Source of the DNA: Actinomycetota bacterium
Lineage (GTDB): Bacteria; Actinomycetota; Thermoleophilia; UBA2241
Direction: 5' to 3'
Length of the DNA stretch: 6,367 nt
NCBI GenBank assembly: GCA_003157715.1
Contig: PMKK01000074.1
Coordinates: forward strand, 1-6,367
Shown here: piece after piece, positions 1 through 4,840 of the stretch
Numbering within the stretch: the stretch's first letter is position 1
Layout: each line of letters begins with the position of its first letter
Made by a program: the position numbers and the translations under genes
Notes under the pieces: generated by a model
Seen by the model: only the letters and a program-made list of their open reading frames with translations
What the model was told of the DNA's origin: nothing
The model's database searches: none

Positions 1-39
1 GGGAGGGCGGGCGGAGCGGCTACGTCGCCCGCCGGCCAT
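1..39 (-). CDS. Possible N-terminus of an unidentified gene running off the left edge
   Basis: An ATG at 39 to 37 opens a frame of 13 codons (MAGGRRSRSARPP) that stays open to the window edge. An AGGA Shine-Dalgarno-like element lies 6 bases upstream of the ATG, and an extended -10-like motif lies about 35 bases upstream. The visible residues are Arg/Ser/Pro-rich and match no family I recognise. Against a real gene, the same DNA can form an 8-bp GC hairpin (6-13 with 26-33), and a short open frame is cheap in DNA this GC-rich. The call rests only on the start-codon context. Confidence 0.2.
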   Translation of the reverse strand, partial: MAGGRRSRSARPP

Positions 40-45
40 ACGCGA

Positions 46-62
46 TCCTGCTCTCAGCAGGA
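46..62 (-). promoter_or_regulatory. 7-bp hairpin enclosing a candidate ribosome binding site
   Basis: TCCTGCT and AGCAGGA form a perfect 7-bp inverted repeat with a 3-base loop. Read on the minus strand, the 3' arm contains the AGGA that would serve the ATG at 39, and the 5' arm contains TCCT, which pairs with it. If the downstream frame is real, this stem would mask its ribosome binding site. If it is not, the stem may simply be a transcript-end structure, though no T-run follows it. Confidence 0.3.
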
Positions 63-71
63 CCCGACAGC

Positions 72-80
72 ATCCTAGCA
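72..80 (-). promoter_or_regulatory. Candidate extended -10 promoter element
   Basis: On the minus strand the sequence reads TGC followed by TAGGAT, matching the extended -10 form TGN-TANNNT. No good -35 hexamer lies 16-18 bases upstream, so the call depends on the extended -10 alone. A transcript starting about 7 bases further would run toward the left edge and include the 46-62 hairpin and the possible ATG at 39. Confidence 0.25.
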
Positions 81-166
81 CCCTGTCAGTTGACGCAGCC
101 GTTGGACCGGGATGCGTTCCAGAAACGGACCGGCCTTCTCAGGCGGTGTCTCGAAGAAGGAGTTGC

Positions 167-182
167 ACGGCCCGATGGCCGT
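167..182 (-). terminator. Possible transcript-end hairpin after the protease
   Basis: ACGGCC and GGCCGT form a perfect 6-bp stem with a 4-base loop, beginning 12 bases past the protease TGA stop. On the minus strand it is followed by a pyrimidine-rich stretch (CTCCTTCTTC) rather than a true T-run. Position and stem composition suit a GC-rich actinobacterial terminator, but the weak tail keeps confidence low. Confidence 0.35.
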
Positions 183-194
183 TCTCAGATCAGG

Positions 195-2422
195 TCAGGT
201 CACCGTGAGGTAGTTGAAGGAGGCCTTCGCCGACTTGTTCGTCGCCCCGTCCCAGGTGGTGACGAAGAAGCGGTACTTGCCGCGCGCGAGCTTGCATTTG
301 AAGCGGTACGAAATGAGCTTGCCGCATTTGTACCAGGTCTTCGGCGAGAGCGTCAGCTTGAGCTTGCCCTTCACGGTCTTCACGGTGATGACCGCCAGGC
401 ATGTACCGGAGCAGGGCGCGGTGTCGGAGAGCTTGAACTTCAGCGTGGCGTAGGAGCCGCGACGAACGCGCGCCGCGGACGGCGCCTTCGACGAAGGCCG
501 CACCGTGTCGATGCCCAGCGAGAACGTCTGGGGATTCTCGCTGTTGCCGGCCACGTCGGTCGAGCGCACCAGGAAGGTGTGCACACCGTCGTTTGAGTGG
601 TTCGCGGGAGCGGGCACTGTGAACACCGTGCCGGAGTTCCACACCGTCCAGCCCAGGTAGTCGAGGCTGGTCTCGGTCGTGGCGACTCCCGAACCGCCCG
701 TGTTGTCGGCAGCGGTGAAGGTGAAGTCGCAGGGCGCGTTGTTCCAGTAGCCCACCTCGTACTTGTTGGCTGGGACGAGCGTCGTCGTCGGAGGCGTCAG
801 GTCGGCCCCGCTGGAGCCCGTGAAGGCCTTGAGGCAGACGTTGGCCTGCTCGAGGCCGCTCACGCTCGTCAAGTCGTCCCACGTACCGCCGTCCGAGCTG
901 ACGAAGCTCTGCCCAGACGCCGCGGTGGCCGTGCTGGTACCGCTCGCGGGATACTCCATCGCGATCGGATACGTCTCACCGGGCGACGTGATCTCGACGG
1001 CCACGACGAAGGGCTCGCCGCTCGTCAGTTGCACCGGCGAGCTCAGCTCGACCGTGTGATAGCCCATGGAGAGGCTGCCCGACCCGGCCGCCGTCAGCGA
1101 CGACAGCGAGGCGCCGGCGTAGACCGTATAGCTTGTCCCGGGCTCCGTGGCGTAGAAGCCCACGGCGGCGAGCTCGTCGCTGGCGGTGGCGGTGAACTTG
1201 TTGGCAAACCAGGCCGTGTCGTTGTCGTAGCCCACGTCGCCCACCCAGCCGAGGGGGTCGTACTGGTAGATCTCGCTGAACTTGCTGGTCGACTCGGCGT
1301 CGTCGAACGCGGCGTTGAGGTTGTAGCCGAAGTCGGAGTCGTAGTAGGGTAGCCTGAGTCGCCCCAGCCGGTGCCCCAGCTATTGCGCACGATGAAGGCG
1401 CCGTTGCCGGGGGGCTGGTCGGTGACGCCGTCTGCCGAGAACTTGGTGGCGGCGTAGTTGTCGTCCCAGCCGACGATGTCGACGGCGTGGTCCTGCTGGG
1501 TTGAGCCGTCGTAGTAGTAAGCAGCGTTGTCGGGATTGTAGTACTTAGAGGCGCTCGAGGACTGCATGCCGGTGTCGGCGAACATGCTGGTGTACACCGC
1601 CCCGTAGGTCATGACGGCCGACTTGATGGCGCTGTTGTCGCTCCAGCTTGTGCGTGGAGGGATGTAGAGCACGTCCTGGACGTGCTTGGCGGCAGAAAGG
1701 CCGGCCGGCGTGACGCCGTCGTGGAAGGCGTCGGAGGCGGCGGCGACCGGCCCCGCCCAGCGCGCCAGATAAGCCGTCGACATGAGCGCGTTTCCGCCTG
1801 CCATGTAGGCGCTGGTGGAGTCGCTGGAGCTGGTGCTGTGGTCGAACGATGAGTCGTAGCCCGAGTTGAGGGTCAGGTTGTCTTCGGAGAAGCTCTCGGG
1901 GTCGGAGGGCAGCAGGGCCGACTCGAGCGAGCCCATGGTGGCGAAGGTCCAGCAGCAACCAGTCTGGCCCTGATCTTCGATACCCGACAGCTTGCCGAGG
2001 GTGCGCAGGTCGTAGGAGCTCGGGTACGCCGTGGATCCATCACTATGGGCCGCCAACCCGCTCAGATACGAAAAGTCGATGGACGTCGGAACATAGCCCA
2101 TGCCGTGCTCTGCCGCGCCCGAGCTCGGACGGCTCATGCTGCGCGACTTGAGATAGCGCGTGAAGGCCGGGTTCACGGGCGCCAGCGCCAATCCGGACGC
2201 GCTCGGAGTGGCCGCCTTGACGGTGTGACCGGCGATCGCCGCGGGCGATGCGGCGAGGCTGCTCTGGCAGATGGCACCGAACCCCATGGCCGTCACGAAG
2301 AACGCCAGAAGAGCGATCGTCGCCCGCGTGCGGCCCACTCGACCAGCGGTCCGTGCCGACCCACGCCGGGCGCTCGCGTTACCCGTGCCCGCCGACTGTG
2401 ACCCACGCCTTCCGTGTAACAT
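195..2422 (-). pseudogene. Secreted papain-like (C1A) cysteine protease with lectin-like domain, frameshifted
   Basis: This is a secreted papain-fold peptidase in two frames: residues 1-358 (2422 to 1349), then 383 residues (1346 to 198). The ATG at 2422 is preceded by a G-rich Shine-Dalgarno-like run (2427-2433). An Arg-rich n-region and a hydrophobic core (about 34-57) form a Sec-type signal peptide, with no clear twin-arginine motif. All papain catalytic positions are present: Q151 and C157 in DQGQTGCCW, H312 in DHAVDIVGWDD, N347 in RNSWGTGWG. In reconstructed numbering, about 384-534 resembles the lectin-like domain that follows bacterial C1 peptidases (ending NVCLKAF). About 539-640 is Ig-like, and 641-741 is a basic beta-rich domain with four cysteines (670, 674, 699, 709). 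No inhibitor-I29 prodomain is evident. The second frame shows no stop over 383 codons, so the break is recent or an assembly error. Uncorrected, the first frame runs on to 1094 as low-complexity Thr/Ser/Pro sequence. Target proteins are unknown. Confidence 0.85.
1346..1349 (-). other. Frameshift junction, apparent 10-base deletion in the protease
   Basis: Upstream codons end in GGC TAC (Gly-Tyr, 1354 to 1349), and the other frame resumes with TAC TAC GAC (Tyr-Tyr-Asp, from 1346), with only CC between. From memory, related lectin-like C1 peptidases read GYFYVSYYD or GYFWVSYYD here, with four residues (12 bases) in that gap. Two remain, so 10 bases appear to be missing. TTC TAC GTC TCC in the gap would reproduce the observed join exactly if its first ten bases were lost. 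That ancestral sequence is inferred, not observed. Confidence 0.7.
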
Positions 2423-2482
2423 CGTGTCCCCCCGGGAGAGCCAGTACTACATACCTCACGCTAACTTCGCAGCCACGGCAGG

Positions 2483-3295
2483 TCAAGCGCGCCGGCGGCC
2501 GACTCCGAGACGACGTGCCGGGGCCCAACGGCGACAGACCAGCGCGCGAGGGTCGCCTTCCTCATCGACGAGGAGCTCCACTTCGCGGTAGCCGTTCTCA
2601 GCAAGCACCGGCTTGAGCACGTCGGCCTCGTCGCCCCCGAGCTCGAGAAGCAGTGAGCCGCCGGGACGCAGCAACGGCGTTGCCTCGAGAACAGCTCGCA
2701 CCAGAAAGACGGTGCCGGCCGCGCCGCCGTCGAGCGCGCCGCGAGGCTCGTAGGCAACGACGTCGCGAGCCAGCAAGCGGAGCTCACTCGTCGGGACATA
2801 GGGCACGACCGCGGTCACGACGTCGACCCGCCCGCGAAGCCCGGCGGGCAGACTCGCGGCCATGTCTCCCTCGAAGACCTCGACGCCGTTGGCCCTGGCG
2901 CACGCCGCGGCGAGGGGATCTATCTCCGACGCCACGACCCGTGCCAGGGGCCGGCGACGAACGAGCACCACCGCGATCGCGCCGGTCCCGGTGCAGAGGT
3001 CGACGGCCACGCCGTGCTTGGGGAGCCTGGCCACCGCCTCGAGCGCCAGTCGTTCGCTCTGCCGGCGCGGCACGTAGACGCCCGGGCGGACGAACACGGT
3101 CTCGTCACAGAATCGCACCGAGCCGGTCAGCCACGCGAGCGGCTCGCCCGAGCAACGCCGCGCGACGAGCTCCCGGAGTGCCACCACGTCCCCGCCGGCC
3201 GCGGCGACGAGCTCGGCGGCCTCCTCCCGCGCGGCGACACACCCAGCTCCTCGAAGCCGCGCCGTCGTCGCCTCGAGATCGCCGTCGACTCCCAT
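2483..3295 (-). CDS. PrmC/HemK-related class I SAM-dependent methyltransferase
   Basis: This 270-residue cytoplasmic methyltransferase resembles PrmC (HemK), which methylates the Gln of the GGQ motif in peptide release factors. It best fits the PrmC-related branch common in Actinomycetota, whose substrate is unsettled. GEPLAWLTG (50-58) and VPRRQSE (75-81, PrmC usually IPRPETE) follow a short helical N-terminal region. SAM-binding motif I is VDLCTGTGAI (98-107), and the acidic position lies in ASEIDP (122-127). The catalytic NPPY position reads VVPY (163-166) in AVVPYVPTSEL, then EPRGALDGG (183-191), as in the related branch. The ATG at 3295 is chosen because GGTGA sits 8 bases upstream and the N-terminus fits the family length. 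A TTG at 3400 would add 35 Arg/Gly-rich residues and overlap the upstream gene, and a GTG at 3307 is also possible. No release-factor gene is adjacent, so prmC is not assigned. Confidence 0.85.
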   Translation of the reverse strand: MGVDGDLEATTARLRGAGCVAAREEAAELVAAAGGDVVALRELVARRCSGEPLAWLTGSVRFCDETVFVRPGVYVPRRQSERLALEAVARLPKHGVAVDLCTGTGAIAVVLVRRRPLARVVASEIDPLAAACARANGVEVFEGDMAASLPAGLRGRVDVVTAVVPYVPTSELRLLARDVVAYEPRGALDGGAAGTVFLVRAVLEATPLLRPGGSLLLELGGDEADVLKPVLAENGYREVELLVDEEGDPRALVCRRWAPARRLGVGRRRA

Positions 3296-3303
3296 GGCCT
3301 CGG

Positions 3304-3308
3304 TCACC
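3304..3308 (-). promoter_or_regulatory. Ribosome binding site supporting the methyltransferase start
   Basis: GGTGA on the minus strand lies 8 bases upstream of the ATG at 3295. This spacing favours that ATG over the upstream TTG (3400) and over the GTG (3307), which overlaps this element. Confidence 0.45.
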
Positions 3309-3327
3309 GGTCCGCCGTCGAGCCCTG

Positions 3328-3354
3328 CCCGGCCCGCCCAGCGGCGCGGCCGGG
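3328..3354 (-). terminator. Strong GC hairpin right after the DUF3618-like gene
   Basis: CCCGGCC (3328-3334) pairs perfectly with GGCCGGG (3348-3354). Inside it, CGCC (3335-3338) pairs with GGCG (3343-3346) around a 4-base loop, leaving one bulged base. The result is an 11-bp nearly continuous stem starting two bases after the TAG stop of the upstream gene. There is no T-run, so intrinsic termination would be atypical. It could instead stabilise the 3' end of the holin/DUF3618 message or reduce read-through into the methyltransferase. Confidence 0.4.
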
Positions 3355-3356
3355 AG

Positions 3357-3707
3357 CTACCTGCGTCGGCGGTGGCGGCGCAGCGCAAGCGCCCCGCCAA
3401 ACAGACCGCCGACCGTCACCGTCGCCGCGACGGCCACGACCGGCACCACGGCCATCGCCCGGCGCGCGGCGTCGGTCGCCCGGTTGCCGGCCGCCTCGAT
3501 CGCCTCGCCGAGATCGCCGCGCAGATCGTCGAAGGCCCTGGCGAGCTGAACTCGCTCGTCGGTGATGTCGCGCACGATGGCATCGGGCGCGCGCTGGGAC
3601 CCCTGCGTCTTCGGCCCGGCCGTTTGGCTTCGAGGGGTCGCTGCCGACGCCGTCTGGGAGCTCGCACCCGTGAGCGACCGGTCTGGAGACTTCTCCTGGT
3701 CTGCCAT
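3357..3707 (-). CDS. DUF3618-like single-pass membrane protein
   Basis: A 116-residue protein of unknown function. Residues 1-40 are a polar Ser/Thr/Gln-rich, probably disordered segment. Residues 42-72 (DAIVRDITDERVQLARAFDD onward) form an amphipathic charged helix resembling DUF3618, in which a run of E/R-rich helix precedes a membrane segment. Residues about 85-109 are one hydrophobic membrane helix, followed by a basic tail (RRHRRRR) that should sit in the cytoplasm by the positive-inside rule. Its ATG shares one base with the stop of the upstream holin-family gene and has a perfect AGGAGGT upstream, so the two are translated together. DUF3618 proteins commonly neighbour such holin-superfamily genes in Actinomycetota, which supports the call. 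The DUF3618 match is by motif appearance only. A role in envelope organisation is an inference. Confidence 0.7.
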   Translation of the reverse strand: MADQEKSPDRSLTGASSQTASAATPRSQTAGPKTQGSQRAPDAIVRDITDERVQLARAFDDLRGDLGEAIEAAGNRATDAARRAMAVVPVVAVAATVTVGGLFGGALALRRHRRRR

Positions 3708-4432
3708 CAGCGCACCTCCTCATCGGATGGGAGAGTCGCGGGTGGCGCGGGCGGCACGGGCGGCGGCGTCTGAGACGCAGGCGGCGGCGAGGCCGCGGGT
3801 GGCTGCGGCGCCGCGCCGGGCTGCGGAGTCGGGGTCGGTGCGCCCGGCGGCATCGACGGCGGCACCGGCGAAGAAGCGCTCGGTGTCGGTGCCGGCGACG
3901 GCTTGCCCGCCGGGGCAGACGGCGGCTTGTCGTGAACGCCGGCGGACTCATGAGCCGGCGTCCAGGGTGACTCAGACCCGGCCGGCCGGCCGTCGGAAGA
4001 CGGCTTCGTGCCACCGTTGCGCCGGGGCGCGAAGACGCGCGCGGTCTGCTTGAGGTTCGTCTTGAGAAGATCGACCGTGCCGGTGGCCTCGGCGATCGCA
4101 CGTTGCGGCACCGGCGTGCTGGCCTTCCGCAGGGAGCTCCGCCCGGCCAGGCCGAGGATCGCCACGGTGATTAGCAGCACGACGGTGACGATCAGCAGCG
4201 CCAGCCAGAGCGGCACCACCACGGCCAGGGCGACCGTGATGGTCGTCAAGGCGAAGCCCAGAGCGAAGAGCGAGAGCACTGCGGCGCCCACCAGCAACCC
4301 GACCCCGGCGCCGTACTTCGCGCCCTTGCGTTTGAGCTCGGCGGTCAGCAGCTCGACGTTGAGCTCGACCAGACGCTGGCCCCGTGTACGGATCTCGGCA
4401 GCCGACGCGGCCAGCCGCTCACGCAGACCCAT
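3707..4432 (-). CDS. Phage-holin-superfamily (DUF1469-type) membrane protein with proline-rich tail
   Basis: A 241-residue protein with a charged amphipathic N-terminal helix (1-40, including LVELNVELLTAELKRKG), two adjacent membrane helices (about 42-65 and 68-97), a basic segment, and a second conserved-looking helix (about 110-135). This order is typical of the actinobacterial phage-holin superfamily III / DUF1469 proteins. These are chromosomal membrane proteins, not proven lysis holins. Residues about 165-235 form an unusual Pro/Ala/Ser/Thr-rich tail, probably disordered, ending in an acidic SDEEVR. Family members are usually about 120-160 residues, so the tail accounts for the extra length. 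With two membrane helices, both ends should lie on the same side. The ATG at 4432 follows GAGGA by 9 bases. A candidate promoter lies about 60-85 bases upstream, and the gene is coupled to the DUF3618-like gene. Confidence 0.8.
   Translation of the reverse strand: MGLRERLAASAAEIRTRGQRLVELNVELLTAELKRKGAKYGAGVGLLVGAAVLSLFALGFALTTITVALAVVVPLWLALLIVTVVLLITVAILGLAGRSSLRKASTPVPQRAIAEATGTVDLLKTNLKQTARVFAPRRNGGTKPSSDGRPAGSESPWTPAHESAGVHDKPPSAPAGKPSPAPTPSASSPVPPSMPPGAPTPTPQPGAAPQPPAASPPPASQTPPPVPPAPPATLPSDEEVR
3714..3720 (-). promoter_or_regulatory. Perfect Shine-Dalgarno inside the upstream gene
   Basis: AGGAGGT on the minus strand lies 6 bases ahead of the ATG at 3707, within the last codons of the holin-family gene (its EEV). 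The stop TGA and start ATG share one A. The layout predicts translational coupling with strong re-initiation for the DUF3618-like protein. Confidence 0.8.
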
Positions 4433-4491
4433 CGCTGCACTTCCTCATCCGCGGTCCCTCCCCTGTCGTAGTCACCTGAAGCGCGGCCCCG

Positions 4492-4518
4492 AGACTACCC
4501 GCGGCCGGCGCCGGTCAA
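4492..4518 (-). promoter_or_regulatory. Candidate sigma-70-type promoter for the holin/DUF3618 operon
   Basis: On the minus strand TTGACC (4518 to 4513) matches an actinobacterial -35, and TAGTCT (4497 to 4492) matches a TANNNT -10. The spacer is 15 bases, shorter than the usual 16-18, which weakens the call. Transcription would begin near 4485 and leave a leader of about 50 bases before the ATG at 4432. Confidence 0.4.
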
Positions 4519-4619
4519 TCCGCAGACCCCCGAAGAGCCCGTAGGCTCCCGCTTCAGCGTAAACCCTACTCCTCCGCGCCACCCGCGAAGCGTGCGCGCC
4601 CGTTGCCGCGTGCCGCTCC

Positions 4620-4649
4620 CCCCGGCGCTGATCATCGCGTCCGCCGGGG
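4620..4649. other. 8-bp inverted repeat framing the first TGATCA
   Basis: CCCCGGCG (4620-4627) and CGCCGGGG (4642-4649) form a perfect inverted repeat with a 14-base loop carrying the first TGATCA of the repeat array. The left arm lies just outside the array, whereas the right arm belongs to repeat copy 1. No T-run follows on either strand. Confidence 0.4.
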
Positions 4650-4694
4650 ATGATCATTGCGTCCGCCGGGGGTGATCATCGCGTCCGCCGGCGA
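4629..4694 (+). repeat. Three tandem 22-bp repeats with a TGATCA core
   Basis: Three head-to-tail copies occupy 4629-4650, 4651-4672 and 4673-4694 with no gap. Each begins with the palindrome TGATCA, continues T(C/T)GCGTCCGCCGG, and ends with a slightly variable three bases. Copies 1 and 2 differ at two positions, and copies 1 and 3 at one. The period of 22 bp is close to two turns of B-DNA, so all three palindromes would face the same side of the helix, as in cooperative operator sites. It is not a multiple of three, which argues against coding. The array lies between divergent genes, about 200 bases from each start. Confidence 0.9.
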
Positions 4695-4717
4695 CGGCCA
4701 GCACGCCGGCGGCTTTT
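4685..4717 (+). terminator. Terminator-like hairpin with T4 tail overlapping the third repeat
   Basis: CCGCCGGCG (4685-4693) and CGCCGGCGG (4704-4712) form a perfect 9-bp all-GC stem with a 10-base loop, followed by CTTTT (4713-4717). Read on the plus strand it has intrinsic-terminator form with a short T-run. No plus-strand gene ends here. It could stop an unannotated short transcript, act as an attenuator in a long leader of the transferase gene, or be coincidental. The left arm is inside repeat copy 3. Confidence 0.4.
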
Positions 4718-4788
4718 GGCGGCGCGACCCTCCGTTTCCGACGACCCTCAGGCGGCAATGCTGTGACGCGACGCGCACGACGCGCAAG

Positions 4789-4814
4789 CGGCGCCGGCAT
4801 CGACGTCGGCGCCG
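4789..4814 (+). other. 8-bp hairpin in the transferase leader
   Basis: CGGCGCCG occurs at 4789-4796 and again at 4807-4814. Because the octamer is itself a palindrome, the two copies form both a direct and an inverted repeat with a 10-base loop. It ends 14 bases before the AGGAG of the transferase gene, so it could modulate translation. In DNA this GC-rich such dyads also arise by chance. Confidence 0.35.
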
Positions 4815-4828
4815 GACCAGGCGACCAC

Positions 4829-4833
4829 AGGAG
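4829..4833 (+). promoter_or_regulatory. Ribosome binding site fixing the transferase start
   Basis: AGGAG lies 7 bases upstream of the ATG at 4841. This selects the 322-residue start over an in-frame GTG at 4763, whose extra 26 residues are Arg-rich and unlike the family N-terminus. Confidence 0.75.
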
Positions 4834-4840
4834 AGCACGC

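Larger units (their letters stand above)
4433..4840. other. 408-base divergent intergenic region
   Basis: This region separates the minus-strand membrane operon from the plus-strand transferase gene. It holds a candidate minus-strand promoter near 4492-4518, a triple 22-bp repeat (4629-4694), a hairpin with a short T-run (4685-4717), and a second hairpin (4789-4814) just ahead of the transferase ribosome binding site. Open frames crossing it are Arg-rich, lack family resemblance and contain the repeats, so I treat it as non-coding. I could not find a convincing plus-strand promoter for the transferase. Confidence 0.7.

Noticed and set aside
90..596. Plus-strand open frame near the left end
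   Set aside because: It overlaps the protease C-terminal domain in antisense, has low-complexity Arg-rich composition and no family resemblance.
597..1352. Long plus-strand open frame (251 residues) opposite the protease
   Set aside because: Arg/Gly/Val-rich shadow of GC-biased codons on the other strand. The minus strand encodes recognisable lectin-like and Ig-like domains over the same bases.
2423..2482. Promoter for the protease
   Set aside because: The stretch is relatively AT-rich with TANNNT-like words, but no -35 at proper spacing could be matched, so no promoter is claimed.
3296..3400. N-terminal extension of the methyltransferase from the TTG at 3400
   Set aside because: It would use a rare start, overlap the upstream gene, span the strong hairpin and add Arg/Gly-rich sequence unlike the family. 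The ATG at 3295 has a better ribosome binding site.
2653..3549. Plus-strand 298-residue open frame
   Set aside because: Very Arg/Pro-rich and antisense to the methyltransferase, whose motifs are clear.
3707..4432. Prophage or lysis cassette suggested by the holin-like gene
   Set aside because: No endolysin, spanin or structural phage gene is nearby. The DUF1469-type family with a DUF3618-like partner is a normal chromosomal feature of Actinomycetota.
4629..4694. CRISPR array
   Set aside because: The repeats are directly adjacent with no spacers, only 22 bp long, and there are no cas genes.
4472..4838. Short minus-strand frames across the divergent intergenic region
   Set aside because: They run through the tandem repeats and candidate promoter, are Arg-rich, and lack good ribosome binding sites or recognisable motifs.
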